From Okapia johnstoni (lineage: Eukaryota > Chordata > Mammalia > Artiodactyla > Giraffidae), in the NCBI GenBank assembly GCA_024291935.2, contig CM044316.1, positions 70,634,501 to 70,698,500 on the forward strand: DNA of 64,000 bases, written 5' to 3'. Numbering within the stretch: position 1 is the stretch's first letter; each line of letters opens with the position of its first letter. The notes under the pieces were generated by a model that saw only the letters and a list, made by a program, of their open reading frames with translations, made no database searches and was not told where the DNA came from. The position numbers and the translations under genes were made by a program. Shown here in pieces: positions 22,950-34,239 of the stretch.

Positions 22950-24336
22950 AGGTGCTCAAGGAGTGCGACTTTCTCCTCCCCCTCCCCCCCCAGAATTTGA
23001 CAGGCTCTTCTTTCCTTTGCTTCTGTTTGCAGACAGAAGGCAGAGCAGGGAGTGGGGTTGACAACCTCTGACCCCCTGGGCCAGGCTCTCCCAAACCCTC
23101 ATGCTTTTGAAAGAGTTGGTCTGGACCAGCAGCTCCACCAGCCCCAATTCGGTGACCGGAAACATGCTCCCTAGTGCCTTTGCTTCCCCAAAGCAGTACT
23201 CAACATTTCACCTGCAGAAAGGACACGGGCCCCATCTTGCAAGGCCCTCCAAATGTCAGCTCTCCACCTGTGCTGCTTAATACCTGCTTCTCCAGGTCAA
23301 TCTTCCAGGAGGTGGTGGCCCTCAGCCATGCTGGACATTAAATACTATAGGGGTAGATTGGGGATGTACTGGGAAGATCCAGGAGATGTGGCTGTCAGCT
23401 CCAAGACTCCAATACTGCCCTCAGGACTTGGTTTCTCTGTCTCCTGACTGCACCTGCCACCCTCTTGACTTCACTGTCAGTTTCCACATGACGGGCTTCT
23501 AGGATTCAAGACAAGTATGAAAAGAATCTTTTTCCTTCATGGCTCAGACAGAAGTCCTGGGATCTAATCATACTGGCTCATACAGGAGGGTCACTTGCCT
23601 GCCTCTGAACCAAGAGTCAACATTCAGGGGCATAGAATGGGGTTCAGTCAGGCCCACATCAAATGCCTATCTGTAGAGCTTGGCTGAAATCAACTCCCCA
23701 ACAAAGCACACGGACTAAGAATCCTAGTGGGTGCAATACACCCACTAAAAAGGCAGAAATGGGTGCCTGGTGGTAAAGCTGCAACTGTCCTCCACGCCTT
23801 CCCTTGGGGGTCCCCAGGGCCTGGTCCACAAGGAGGCTGCCTACATGGGCCAGATGGGCCCCTGGACAGAAGTTGAGAGTTCCCTTCCAGACTGACTTTC
23901 CCACGTCCCCTGATCCCTCCTTTCCAGCAAATGCTCTCCTCTCGTCCACTCAAAGATGAATCGTCTCTGGCCAAGGACAGGACAGGACAGGAGGTAGGGA
24001 AGTGGAGGAGAGCCTGTCATTATGATCATTCACTCATCCATTCACTCATTCTTCTGCCCGTCAGATTTCTCAACTATTTGCTCAACACGTGTTTATTAAC
24101 ATCTAAGACATCTCAGTTACCAAGTTAAATTGGGGTTTCTCAAGCTTCAGTCATTAGCCTACCGTCTTTCTAGTTTGTCGTTCAGACATAGGTGTGCTCT
24201 CTTTGCAGTTCCCACTTCTCAATTGTTGGCAAAAGCCGACAGAAGCAAAATTATGTTATAAGTCCCTAGCTGATAGGTTTGAACCTGTATTTGATCTCTT
24301 TTTCTTAAAAGGGAAGCTTGCCAGGTATCACCAGAC
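22950..24336. other. Intronic DNA, no feature recognised
   Basis: The block is GC-rich; a tandem attcactcatcc/attcactcattc lies near 24028-24055. There is no confident repeat or exon. Confidence 0.5.
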
Positions 24337-24345
24337 TGAGACTCT

Positions 24346-24959
24346 TTTAAAAATTTTTATTGGAGTATAGTTGCTTTACAGTGCTGTGTTAGTTTCTACT
24401 GTACAGCAAAATGAATCAACTATACATATACGTATATCTCCTCTTTTTTAGATTTCCTTTCCGTTTAGGTCACCACCAAGCACTGAGTCGAGTTCCCTGT
24501 GCTGTACAGTAGGTTCCCATTAGTTCTCTACTTTATACATAATAGTGTATATATGTCAATCCCAAACTCCCAATTCATCCCATAACCCCTTCCTGCCTTG
24601 GTATCTGTAAGTTTGTTCTCTGCAAATTAGTTCATCTATACCATTTTTCTAGATTGCACATGTAAATGATACTATACAATACTTGTTTTTCTCTTTCTGA
24701 CTTACTTGACTCTGTATGACAGTCTGTAGGTCCATCGATGTCTCTGCAAATGACACTATTTTGTTCCTTTTTATGGCTGAGTAATATTCCATTGTCTTGT
24801 TTATCCATTCCTCTGTCGACAGACCTTTAGGTCATTTCCATGTCCCGGTTATTATCAATAGTGCTGCAGGGAACATTGGGATGCATGTATCGTTTTGAAT
24901 TGTGGTTTTCTCAGAGTATATGCCCTCAAAGGGGATTGTTGAGTCATATGGTAGCTCTT
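24346..24959 (-). repeat. L1 3' region, 614 bp, with target duplication
   Basis: It begins at the complemented tail (atttttattggagtatagt), passes gtacagtaggttcccattag and gctgagtaatattccattgt, and ends near gagtcatatggtagctc. TGAGACTCT flanks it at 24337-24345 and 24960-24968. Confidence 0.93.
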
Positions 24960-24968
24960 TGAGACTCT

Positions 24969-25699
24969 ATTCTAGATCAGTTCCGGAAAACTGAAAGGGA
25001 ATTGAGAAGGGGTTCACCTTCTCACTGAAAGAGCCGTTGCCTAGTCCTGCCTTTTATGTGTGCCACATAACACTGTCCTGTGTGCCACCGAAAAGCATTG
25101 TATACACATGGGAAAAGTGAAATACTGGTGCAATTCAGAAAGGAATCCAATGCAAACTTTGCTTTGAAGCAAACTCCAGTCTAGTGGGAGAGAGAGCAGG
25201 CACAAATCAAAGTGCTCCAAGGCAGGACGTGACATAAGGAGGGGTTCAGATGGAGTGCTGTGGGAGCTGAGAAGCAGGTGTGCCCCTGGGGGCCGGGGGA
25301 GGATTCTGACCCCCAGAGAAGGGGGTAGGACATCGCAGGCAGAGGAGAGGCAGGGGGTTGGAGAGCAGCATGGAGGCCACCCACAGGCATGCTGTGTCTG
25401 TGCCTAGTGCCACCTGCCCAGTTGTGTGTCCTGTTTACGTTTGTCCTGATCCTAACGGTGGTGTTTATCAGCTCTCCCCTCACAGCTGAGACCAGGGTGT
25501 CTGCCCAGTGACTTTCTCCTTCCCTGCACGCTCTCCCCCAGGACACCCGGGCTCAATTCACGTTCTCTGCCCAGTCGTCCTGGAGGGGCCGCTGGTGCAG
25601 CTGAAGGAGCCCCTGTGGATTCAGAACCTGCAGCTGCGCCTTCCCAGGGCCCCACTCTCCTGTGCCTTGGCGGTCATCCGAGGACCTACCTTAGAGGCT
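24969..25699. other. Intronic DNA, no feature recognised
   Basis: GC-rich from 25250 onwards. The minus-strand frames at 25181-25655 overlap each other and show no domain. Confidence 0.5.
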
Positions 25700-25790
25700 A
25701 GCTGGGAGTGTAAAATGAGACAGTGCACACAAAGTGCTGAGCACACGGCCTGGCACAGGCAAGCACTCAATAAACATTAACCAACATGGT
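25700..25790 (+). repeat. MIR 3' end
   Basis: It shows gtgctgagcacacggcctgg, cacaggcaagcactcaataa and acattaacc. Confidence 0.7.
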
Positions 25791-25834
25791 TTGAAAAATA
25801 TCATTCCGGATGCACTGTTGGCCTCCTATTCCTA

Positions 25835-25930
25835 TTGCTTCCCGACTCTGGGACCCTGAGCGACTTAACCTCCCTGAGCCTCAGTTTCATCATCTGAAAA
25901 ATGGGATATTCTCCCAGGCATTGAAATAAC
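25835..25930 (+). repeat. MIR core
   Basis: It has gggaccctgagcgacttaac, ctgagcctcagtttcatcat and ctgaaaaatgggatat. Confidence 0.7.
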
Positions 25931-26164
25931 ATTTATTTCAGAGAGCCACACAGTATACCTTGACAGTTATTTTCTTTGCCCAGGCCTTACCTGGGTTTTG
26001 AGTTTATCTGGTGATTGCTCAAGTATCACTCATTGAGCTCCAACTTGAGTCCTGAGTCTTCCAGACATTTTTTTTTTTTCCTGATTGTCAAAATAGCTTT
26101 GCAAGGTGTTCATATTTTTACTCCCTGATTTACTCATTGGTGTTATGAGCATAGAACCTGCTGG

Positions 26165-26395
26165 CCTGTGTTCAGCTCTGCTGCTTTCCAGCTGTAGAAC
26201 CTCAAGTAACTGGCTCTAGGTCTTCATGCCTCAGCTTCCATCTAAAATACAGACAATAATCCTTAATGACACCGAATAGTATCTTCTCACTGGATTGCTG
26301 GGAGAATTAAACTGAGTTCGCACTTGGAGCTCATGGGTCAACGCCTGCCAAACAATTATGCTCTATAAATGAAAACTGTTGTTATCATTAAGGAG
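26165..26395 (+). repeat. MIR SINE
   Basis: It has cagctgtagaacctcaagta, catgcctcagcttccatcta, ggattgctgggagaattaaa and gctctataaatgaaaactgt in MIR order. Confidence 0.65.
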
Positions 26396-27221
26396 ATAAC
26401 GTTACTTACCAGCGGATCAATAAGTGAACTTACACTTGAATCCAGGCCTGTGGGTTCTGACACCCACACCCCATCCATCCCGTCAGCAGCCTCGCTCCCA
26501 TGTGGAAACCCTTCTGTGTACTTTGGGCCCTTCTAGAGGGCTCAGACAGCCCCCTCTGAGCAGCCTCTCATCCCTGGGGCACCCCAGGCTCACCTCTGCA
26601 GGAATGCCCACCTCCCTCTCCTGCCTTTCCTCCTCCTCCCTGGCCTTCCCTAGAGCAGCCCCGTGACCAACCTAGCTCTTCCTTCCAGAATTTCCTTCCA
26701 GACCCTAAGGTAGGTCTGGCCCTTTGCAGGTGCACTCCTTAAGTAAAGAGACAAGATGCTATTGATGTGCAAACACGCGACAGCCTTGTTCTTGGCGTCA
26801 CCCTGCTCTGCCCTTGCTCCATCTTCCCACCCCAGAGAATTAGGGCTGCTGCACCTCCCGTATAGAAGCCTCCTGGCCTGGGGGCTGTTCCTGCTTAGCT
26901 GTGTGCCCTCAGGCCAACCACAGCCCCTCTGGAGGCCTTTGCTTCCTCTGTCTGATTGTGAAGGCTGAAGATCTACTTTGTTATTTACTTGTGCCTACTC
27001 CAAGTGCTGCCCTTCAGGGCGCAGGCTACTTCCTGCTTCCTTTTGGGAACCTCCTTGGAGCTGCCAGCCCGCGGGGCTCGTCTTTCTTTGAATCCTGTGG
27101 CCCCTTTCATGAAGGTTTCATTTTAAACAATGTCTTCGTTGTTTTCGCGCCTTTATATATATTATTGTGTGTGAATGAACGTTTGTGTTTATTTCCAGCT
27201 GGTTGTAAGTTCATATCCCTG
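26396..27221. other. Intronic DNA, no feature recognised
   Basis: Pyrimidine-rich and GC-rich (many ccctctcc-like runs), without a repeat I can name. The open frames have Pro/Ser/Leu composition. Confidence 0.5.
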
Positions 27222-27352
27222 AAGGAGGGCATGGCAACCCACTCCAGTATTCTTGCCTGGAGAATCCCGTGGACAGAGGAGCCTGGGGGGCTACAACCCA
27301 TGGGGTCGCAAAGTGTCGGACACGGACTGAAGCGACTTAGCGTAACACACAC
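27222..27352 (+). repeat. Bov-A SINE monomer
   Basis: It covers gaaggagggcatggcaaccc to gactgaagcgacttagcgta and ends in cacacacg. Confidence 0.92.
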
Positions 27353-27591
27353 GTAAGGTCATAGACAGTATTCAGTGCTGGGCACATAATAACTGTATAA
27401 AAGATACTTGTTCATTAGTTCAGGCTCCTCCAAAAACTAATGTGTTTTCTTCTGTTTTTCAATATCAATACCATCGAGGAGACATAAATCAGGGTTCATA
27501 GTTGAATCCTTTTACATTGGTTTGCTTGTTCTCTAGGGAAAAGTGACATTTTGACTATTTCGATAAATTTTTGAAATATATTTTAGCTTGT

Positions 27592-27935
27592 GTACTCAGT
27601 TACTCAGTCGTGTCAGACTCTTTGCAACCCCATTGACTATAGCCCCAGGTGGCAACAGTGGTAAAGAACCTGCGTGCCAGTGCAGGAGACATAAGAGATA
27701 TGGGTTCGATCCTTGGGTCAGAAAGATCCCTTGGAGAAGGAAATGGCAACCTGCTCCAGTATTCTTGCCTGGAGAATCCCATGCACAGAAGAGCCTGGTG
27801 AGCTACAGTCCATGGGGTTGCAAAGAGTTGGGCAGGACTGAAGCAAATTAGCACGCACACATGCACATGGCCTATAGCCCGCCAGGCTCCTCTGTCCATG
27901 GGATTTTCTAGGCAAGAAGACTAGAGTTGGAGCCA
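27592..27935 (-). repeat. Bov-A SINE split by a Bov-tA
   Basis: Left part 27592-27645 (agttactcagtcgtgtcaga, caaccccattgactatagcc) and right part 27872-27935 (gcccgccaggctcctctgtc, tgggattttctaggcaagaa) join into one minus-strand Bov-A. Confidence 0.93.
27646..27871 (+). repeat. Bov-tA SINE inside a minus Bov-A
   Basis: It has tRNA-like head, B box (gatatgggttcgatccttgg) and A monomer. CTATAGCCC, part of the host SINE, is duplicated at 27637-27645 and 27872-27880. Confidence 0.95.
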
Positions 27936-27939
27936 GTAG

Positions 27940-28560
27940 TGAGCACAGACTGGCTCCGTGTGAGTGGGACAGACAGACAGACAGTCAACAAGGCTGCCTG
28001 GGAAGGCGTCTTAGAGATGGCATTGTGGCTGAGAGCTGATGGACAGAAGGCAACAGCCGTGCAAACTGTGGATGGACATGTGGACAGGGACAGGCGGTAG
28101 CTTCCTGGGCAGAGGGCGCAGTGTGAGCCGAGGCTGAGAGGCAGGAATTAGGTTGTTGAGTTCTGGGAAGTGAATAAGGCTGAAGAGGTAGGCAGGGGGC
28201 TGGGCCACAGCCAAAGTTAGGGTTTCTTTTTGGTTTGGGTGTCCAGACTTTCAAGGGATTGAAGCAGTAGACGGACAAGGTTGGACTTATTTGGAGTTTT
28301 TGATGGAGTGAGGGGTGAGCAGGAAGGAGGCAGTAGAAGAACTGAGGAAGCCAACAGCTGGAGGAGTGAGGAAAGGGGACTGCAGTGTGGGAAGGGGAGG
28401 TAGCAGGTGGCAGGGGGAGCTAAGGGCCAGAGAAAAGAGGGACAGCAAGAAGGCGATGGTTTCCTTGGAGACCCCGATGAGAGCAAATGGGCATGATCTG
28501 GGGGTATTCGGAAATCCAGCTGCTGAAGGTCTAGGTCGTGGACTGTGAAAGCTCGAAACT
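27940..28560 (-). repeat. L2 remnant, diverged
   Basis: Motifs in L2-complement order include ggaaggcgtcttagagatgg, cctgggcagagggcgcagtg, agaggtaggcagggggctgg and ccagctgctgaaggtctagg. A short GACA repeat lies at 27970-27984. Confidence 0.55.
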
Positions 28561-28633
28561 CAAGAATGAGTTTCCCCATCCGTGTAAGACATGGAGAGTG
28601 AGCCAGAAGCGAAGGAGCCTGGATCTTCCACTG

Positions 28634-28842
28634 GTGTGTGTGTGCGTGTGTGCTAAGACATTTCGGTAGTACCCAACTCTTTGAGACCCTGCCAGGCTCC
28701 TCTGTCCATGGGATTCTCCAGGCAAGAATACTGGAGTGGGTTGCCATGCCCTCCTCCAGGGGATCTTCCCAGCCCAGGGATTGAATCCAGGCCTCCCACA
28801 TCGCAGGCGGATTGTTTCTCATCTGAGCCACGAGGGAAGCCC
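28634..28842 (-). repeat. Bov-tA SINE with target duplication
   Basis: It begins with a tgtgtg stretch, then gctaagacatttcggtagta, and ends gagccacgagggaagcc. TCTTCCACTG flanks it at 28624-28633 and 28843-28852. Confidence 0.95.
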
Positions 28843-28852
28843 TCTTCCACTG

Positions 28853-29634
28853 ATACTAGATCCAAATATGTTCTTTTTCCACCATGAAATCTTGCCACAT
28901 GAATTCTACTGATCAGACTTGTTAAATAGTTAAAAAGCATATTTCTTAGAAGGCTTCACTCAGGAGAAGAAGTAGAAGCGACGGGTGCACACTTCTTGAG
29001 CCCTGTTCTGTGCAGAATGGTGGGGAGCCAGCTGTGTGCGGCCCACAGAGGTGAAGAGTCTGGCACGAGATCTCACAACTGGGGAGCCAAGTCTTTGTGT
29101 TCCCCAAACCCTTTCCCGCTCCCCTGACCTAATTAAGGCTGTGGGCCAGCCACTCTGTGTTGATGTCTGTGGAAAAGTAGTTGAAGTACTTGGATATCGG
29201 GTAAGGGTCTTCTAAGTCAGCTGATGGGAACATTCCCAGACCACTGCCCGGCTCTGACCTGGGGAGCGTGTGTAGTGATGGAGTCAGCAGAAGCTCCTGA
29301 ATAACCAACCCTCAGAGACAATCCACAAGGGTTGTTTCCACCCTCGAGGGTCACCTCCTTCTCCCAGGACTTCTGAGCAGAGCCCTCCAAGGCCTGCATG
29401 CGCCAGGGGCAATTCCGCTTCTGCATGGTGATGATTACGCTAATGAGAGTGACACAGGAGACCCAGTGGGTAGTCCACTACCTGGGAGAAGGAGAATTGG
29501 CCGTTGCCACACGTCTCCAGTTACCAGCTGGGAATGGGCGGAGGGAGCCACTGAGACAGTTCAGGGTGGCGGGGACTGAGCAGTGGGCCCTGGCACAAAC
29601 CAGGGTCTTGGGAGCCCTGTCGGTTGAGGAGAGT
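28853..29634. other. Intronic DNA, no feature recognised
   Basis: Mixed composition, apparently unique, without exon-like conservation that I recognise. Confidence 0.5.
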
Positions 29635-29765
29635 CTCTGAGTATTGGTTTCCTCCTTCGTAAAATGGGGGAATAGTCAAGATAGTAACGATGCTGCTTTT
29701 GTGATGGTTATTTGAGAATCAAACAGGGTCAAGAATGCAAAGGCACTCTGAGGACTTGCTCACAA
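29635..29765 (+). repeat. MIR core and 3' half
   Basis: It shows ggtttcctccttcgtaaaat, gggggaatagtcaagatag and gagaatcaaacagggtcaag. Confidence 0.55.
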
Positions 29766-29864
29766 ATTCCTTTGTTGAGTCAAGCCTGACTTGGAACCTG
29801 GCGAACCTCGCTCTGAACCCTGCGGGGAATTCCCGTGAATCATTTCTCTCTTCATTTGCTCTTT

Positions 29865-30150
29865 TGTAAGTACGTTTATTCATTCAGTGAACATTCACTC
29901 AGTGTCTACTCATGTACGATGCTGAGGTTACGGTGATGAATAAGACACCGCTCAGGTCCTCATGAAACTTTTGGAAGTGGCGGACATATAAACAAATAAC
30001 AGAAGTACATATATTGTTTAAAAAGGAGGGGGGAATGGGGAAGGGAGGGGGAGAAGGAGGAAGGAAGGAAGGAGTGTTCTGGGCAGAAGGAACAGCGATG
30101 ACAAAGGCACGGAACACGTAAAATAGTGTGCAGTTTGCACTGAGTGATCT
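29865..30150 (-). repeat. L2 3' end, interrupted by a purine tract
   Basis: The complement of the L2 end is clear: attcattcagtgaacattca, cagtgtctactcatgtacga, aagacaccgctcaggtcctc; later gttctgggcagaaggaacag and gacaaaggcacggaac. Confidence 0.7.
30028..30051 (+). other. G-quadruplex motif
   Basis: Four G runs (6, 4, 3 and 5 Gs) are separated by aat, aa and a. It fits the G3+N1-7 pattern on the strand of the WWC1 transcript. Confidence 0.85.
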
Positions 30151-30151
30151 T

Positions 30152-30663
30152 GGAGTTGTGTCCTTACCAGCAGCAGCAGGAAGCTGCTACCATTTTTCAC
30201 TCAGCCAGATCATTCTCGGGGCAGAGAGACTGGGGTGAGGGTTATTTCAACAGCCCCTGCTGCTGAGTGTTCTAACCATGGTCTTAGCACAGGTTGTGGT
30301 CTGATCTCTGTCAATTTTCTATTCGACACACAAAATATTCCAAGCTGCCCCCTGTTTATTATCCTCTACTAGCCCTCCTCCAGCAAAACTTCATTTGGGG
30401 TGATTGGTAATGGTTCGGTTTTTTTCCAATGTTCTTCATACTCAGGTGTTGGTAGGAAGAGTATCTAGTAATGATTTCACATATCCTCAGGGCCTTTCAC
30501 ATCAGTCTCTAGATAAGCTCCCAGGCTGGTCCCTTCTGGGGTCTCCGGCCTTAGAGAGGCGACCCAGGAGGCTGCCTCTGTTTCTTTCCTGGCAGATGGA
30601 CCAGGGCTGTCCTGGGGTATCTCATTGGCCTCCATGCTGCTTCATGGCCCCACTTCTTCTTTT
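30152..30663. other. Intronic DNA, no feature recognised
   Basis: No repeat or exon is seen. Confidence 0.5.
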
Positions 30664-30768
30664 TTAAAAATAATTATTTGGCTGTGCCGGGTCTTGGTTA
30701 TGGCATGTGGGATCTAGTTCCCTGACCAGGGGTCAAACCTGGGCCCCTAGCATTGAGAGTGCAGAGAA
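30664..30768 (-). repeat. CHR SINE, head lost
   Basis: It shows ttatttggctgtgccgggtc, tggcatgtgggatctagttc and gccccta, without the final ccaccagggaagtcc. Confidence 0.85.
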
Positions 30769-30879
30769 GTGCCCCTGCTTTTACACAGGAAACACAAAAC
30801 TACTGTTTATGCTTGTCTTCATTCACTATTTTAGTGCTTTCCTATACTCTGAACTTGTCTGTAACGGGAAAGTTAGGAT

Positions 30880-31350
30880 TCATTTTCAAATGCCTTTTTT
30901 ATGAAGAGGGAATAAGAGGTTCTGGATAGCAGGTCTGAAAAATATACTTGGTGTTTTAGGGATTTTTGCCTTATTACTGGTTATCAAAGCAGCAAAGACA
31001 AATGAACAAACCATCCAACCCAAACCCCATCCCCACCAGTGAAAGGCAAACACTGTCAACATTTTGGCATTTTCCCTTATAGTCATTTTCCTTTTTAGTT
31101 GCAGGCAGGTAAGATTATGCTGCATGCACAGTTTTGTATCCTGCTTTTTAAATTTCTTTTCAATTCTGTACTGTAAGCCTTCTCCCTTTTATCATTCAAA
31201 ATGCTTCCTGAGCATATATTCCAAACAGTTACTTGAATGATTATAACCAAAATTTTCTGCCTGTTCATTCCCTACAGATATTGAAGCTGTGCACTTTTTT
31301 TTTTCTCCTATGATAACTAATGTTGCCTTGAACATCTTTGAGTGTAAATC
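30880..31350 (-). repeat. Old L1-like sequence, uncertain
   Basis: The order caaacactgtcaacattttg, tcctgctttttaaatttctt and taatgttgccttgaacatct fits the complement of an L1M/L1ME 3' region. Confidence 0.45.
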
Positions 31351-31849
31351 TTCCCACCTGGGTCGGGTCAGAACAGCAGCTGGTCACTGGAGCATTTGTG
31401 CATTTGTCTTTAAGACAGTGGGTTAAGTTTGTAAATTTTTAAGAGGCCCCTTGTCTTTTAGGAACTGGGTGCTTATGACTGCTCCTGTCCTTTGTCAGCC
31501 GTGACTTCTGCTCCTGGGTTGTCTAAACTTTTAGAAGTTTCTCTAAAACTTTGTCTAAAAACTTTGACTGAAAACTTGTTCTCCTTATCTTCCCCAGACA
31601 ACCACCCCCTCTCTCTTAGCCTCACCCACAGCATTCCTAATATCCATTCCTAATATTTGTAGCCAGGGCAAAAATAACCCCCTAATTTTCCCTTCTTACC
31701 AGACTTTATAGTTTAAAACTATAGGGGGTAGTTTTCAATACATGGTATTTAAAAAACTCCTCCTTCTGTCCTGCCAATTATGTACAGTCACTATCTCCAC
31801 TCAATTTCTGAATCATAGTTAAGACCTTAATCCAGATTCTCAGTTGGTC
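31351..31849. other. Intronic DNA, no feature recognised
   Basis: It has small local repeats: aaactttgtctaaa is partly repeated near 31526-31566 and cattcctaatat near 31632-31657. Confidence 0.5.
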
Positions 31850-31990
31850 TCTTAACATCTCTCTCTAAGGCTCCATGTACTCATGTGTACCCTGGGAGAT
31901 CATCATGGGAACCACTTAACTGGATTGCTATCAGAACTGAATGACAAGTAGCACATGTAAAGTACTGTGTGTTAGTAGTGTTCTTATTCT
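31850..31990 (+). repeat. MIR fragment
   Basis: It shows ctctaaggctccatgtactc, tggattgctatcagaactga and catgtaaagtactgtgtgtt. Confidence 0.45.
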
Positions 31991-32094
31991 TTAAAAGCTT
32001 TGACTAAAGAGTCAAAACAGGAGCATGCAAATCATCTCTGAGATGCTAGATTTTTGTGACAAAATGGTACCATGAAATGTCAAACCTGGAAGGA

Positions 32095-32215
32095 TCAGTT
32101 AAGGTGGAGCTCATATCCCTGGTCTCATTGATGGGGAAGCTGAGGCCCGCAGAGGGGAGGGGACTTGTCCAAGGTCTCCTGTGTGGGTATAAGGTATGAG
32201 ATCACAGCACTACTT
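32095..32215 (-). repeat. MIR-related fragment
   Basis: It has tgatggggaagctgaggccc and ggacttgtccaaggtctcct. Confidence 0.5.
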
Positions 32216-32493
32216 GTACGGTCAGGCAGCAGGAGGGGGCTGATGGCTTCAGAGCCCAGATAGAGCCCTTCCACCAAGCCTGGAGGACTCCTCCTTTATG
32301 TCCAGACCTTGGGTGGGCTCAGTGTGATGCGTAACTAATTGTCCAGATCCCACCCATTGCCTCCTGAGTCCCCACATCAACCCCAGAGCAGCTGGGAAGC
32401 TTGTGGAGTATTAGAAACACTGTATGCATTCTCTCTTGCTCTGCACAGGTGATCACCTATGACTCACTTCCCATGCCATATGTGCCTGTGTGA

Positions 32494-32526
<33 letters not shown>
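32494..32526. repeat. (CA)n microsatellite
   Basis: About 16 CA units, no interruption. It lies about 136 bases from a complementary TG array. Confidence 0.97.
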
Positions 32527-32527
<1 letters not shown>

Positions 32528-32661
32528 CTCTTGGGCCAATTGGAAATTCATATATTCTCCCCTGGCACTGGAGCTGAAGGTGTCTGCCAACCTGTGGGTT
32601 TCTTTTCCATGTGGTTCACCATCTGGAGTAGCCACCTGGCCTCCTTGTGGAGGACACGTGC

Positions 32662-32696
32662 ATGTGTGTGTGTGTGTGTGTGTGTGCGCGCGCACA
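32662..32696. repeat. (TG)n(CG)n microsatellite
   Basis: About 12 TG units run into cgcgcgca. Alternating purine-pyrimidine throughout, so it is prone to Z-DNA. Confidence 0.97.
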
Positions 32697-32819
32697 TACT
32701 TGCTCGGTGCCCATGTCCCAGGGCCAGGGTATTGTGTCCCCTCTCTGTGCTTGAACGGCTGAATGAACAAGAGCAAGAAAACAGTAGCACAGAGGACAGT
32801 GCCCCGAAGTCATCTGGCA

Positions 32820-33120
32820 GCGTGAATGAATAATTCATATTGTATCTGCTGCTTTCCAAGGCTTCCCAAAATAGCTATTTTAATTGCTTATTTGTTTCGC
32901 TGCTGACTTTAATTCAGCCGCCTTCAGCTCTGAAGGCGCCTTCCTCCTCTGGTGTTTAATGCTGACTCGCAGGTAGAGCTTCCCTTCAGGGAACAACGGT
33001 TTATTTTCTTCTTTAGAAAGAAATGGGAGGAAAACATAAACCCTTCAAGTTGTACTTTTCAGAGGTGAAAACCATTTTCTTTTCAATTCCCGTGCAGAGC
33101 TCCTTTGTAATCAGTCACCG
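32820..33120. promoter_or_regulatory. Candidate conserved non-coding element
   Basis: Non-repeat AT-rich DNA with clustered TAAT-type homeodomain cores (gaataattcatattg, attttaattgctta, actttaattcagcc) and a dyad ggcgccttc/gaaggcgcc near 32932-32945. The call is inference only. Confidence 0.3.
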
Positions 33121-33504
33121 TAGGCCTCTGTGGTCTTGGTGAATAAAGAAGTAGCAGTCAGGTGGACAGGCAAGGCGAGCTTCTGGGCTGGGTCCGCCGG
33201 CCACTGTGATGCAGTCAGCAAACACTTGGGCATCTGCAGGTTCTGAGATCCTTAGACATGGCCAGGCTATGCCGCCTTGTGCTTCCCCAGCCACAGCATC
33301 TAGGGAAGGTATCAGGAAGGCCCTACCTGCTTGCGGGAATAACCTGGGGCCTGCTCTGCTTCTACTGTCCATAGAATAGTAGGGGGTCCAATGCCGTGTC
33401 CTGTGCAGGGCTCTGGCACGATTCCTTCAGTGTGAAATGCATAGCTCAGCTTTGAAAGCTTCTGCTGGTGGTCCTGGTTGAATGAGAAGGGGAATTGGGA
33501 GATT
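33121..33504. other. Intronic DNA, no feature recognised
   Basis: Unique-looking sequence without exon features. Confidence 0.5.
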
Positions 33505-33935
33505 GGGATTGACGTGTGTACACGACTATGTATAAAATACGTAACTAGGGAGAACCTACTGTGCAACACAGAGAACTCCAGCTAGTGCTCTGTGGTGACC
33601 TCAAAGGGAAGGAAATAAAACAAAAAAGAGGGGCTATATGTATACATATGACTGATTCACTTTGCTATCTAACTAACACAACATTGTAAAGCAACAATGT
33701 GCTTTTGCTCAGCCAGTCATGTCTGACTTTGTGACCCCATGGACTGTAGCCCACCAGGCTCCTCTGCCCATGGGATTCTTCAGGCAAGAATACTGGAGTG
33801 TGTTGCCATTTCCTCCTCTAGGAGATCTTCCCAATCCAGGATCAAACCCATGTCTCCTGTGGCTCCTGCATTGGCAGGCAGCTTCATTACCACTGAGCCA
33901 TTATACACCAATAAAAATTCACTAAAAAAGTGAAG
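33505..33935 (+). repeat. L1 3' tail split by a Bov-tA
   Basis: Left part 33505-33696 (acacagagaactccagctag, tgactgattcactttgctat) and right part 33901-33935 (ttatacaccaataaaaattc). Confidence 0.85.
33697..33900 (-). repeat. Bov-tA SINE inside an L1 tail
   Basis: The complement is complete: gctcagccagtcatgtctga, caccaggctcctctgcccat, and cattaccactgagcca. Confidence 0.93.
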
Positions 33936-33974
33936 AATAAAGTTTCTGAAATTATGAGATAGGGGATGTTGTTC

Positions 33975-34170
33975 ACTAGTGGGTCCTAAGTAGGGTGCTG
34001 GGACCAGAAGCATTGTTATCCCCTGGGAGCTAGTTGGAAATGAAGATTCTCAGTGCATCCCAGATTCAGAAACTCTGGATCACAGCTCTCTAGGAAGCTC
34101 TGTGTGAGTTAACAACCCCTCACTCTCCAGGGAATTGTGTTGCACTCAAGGCTGAGGATCACTGCTGTAT
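33975..34170 (+). mobile_element. MER5A DNA transposon fragment
   Basis: It has gaccagaagcattgttatcc, cctgggagctagttggaaat, ttcagaaactctggatcaca and aaggctgaggatcactgctg, in MER5A order. Confidence 0.8.
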
Positions 34171-34239
34171 ACAACAAGGGGGAGTCAGAAGGAGTGTTCA
34201 GAGAATTAGTGCATATGAACCAGGGGATTGAGGAGAGTC

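Noticed and set aside
28217..28831. A 204-codon minus-strand frame
   Set aside because: It runs through an L2 remnant and a Bov-tA SINE (LEEGMATHSSILAWRIPWTEE is a SINE translation), so it is not a gene.
32494..32526. CRISPR-like or tandem array
   Set aside because: It is a dinucleotide microsatellite with no spacers.
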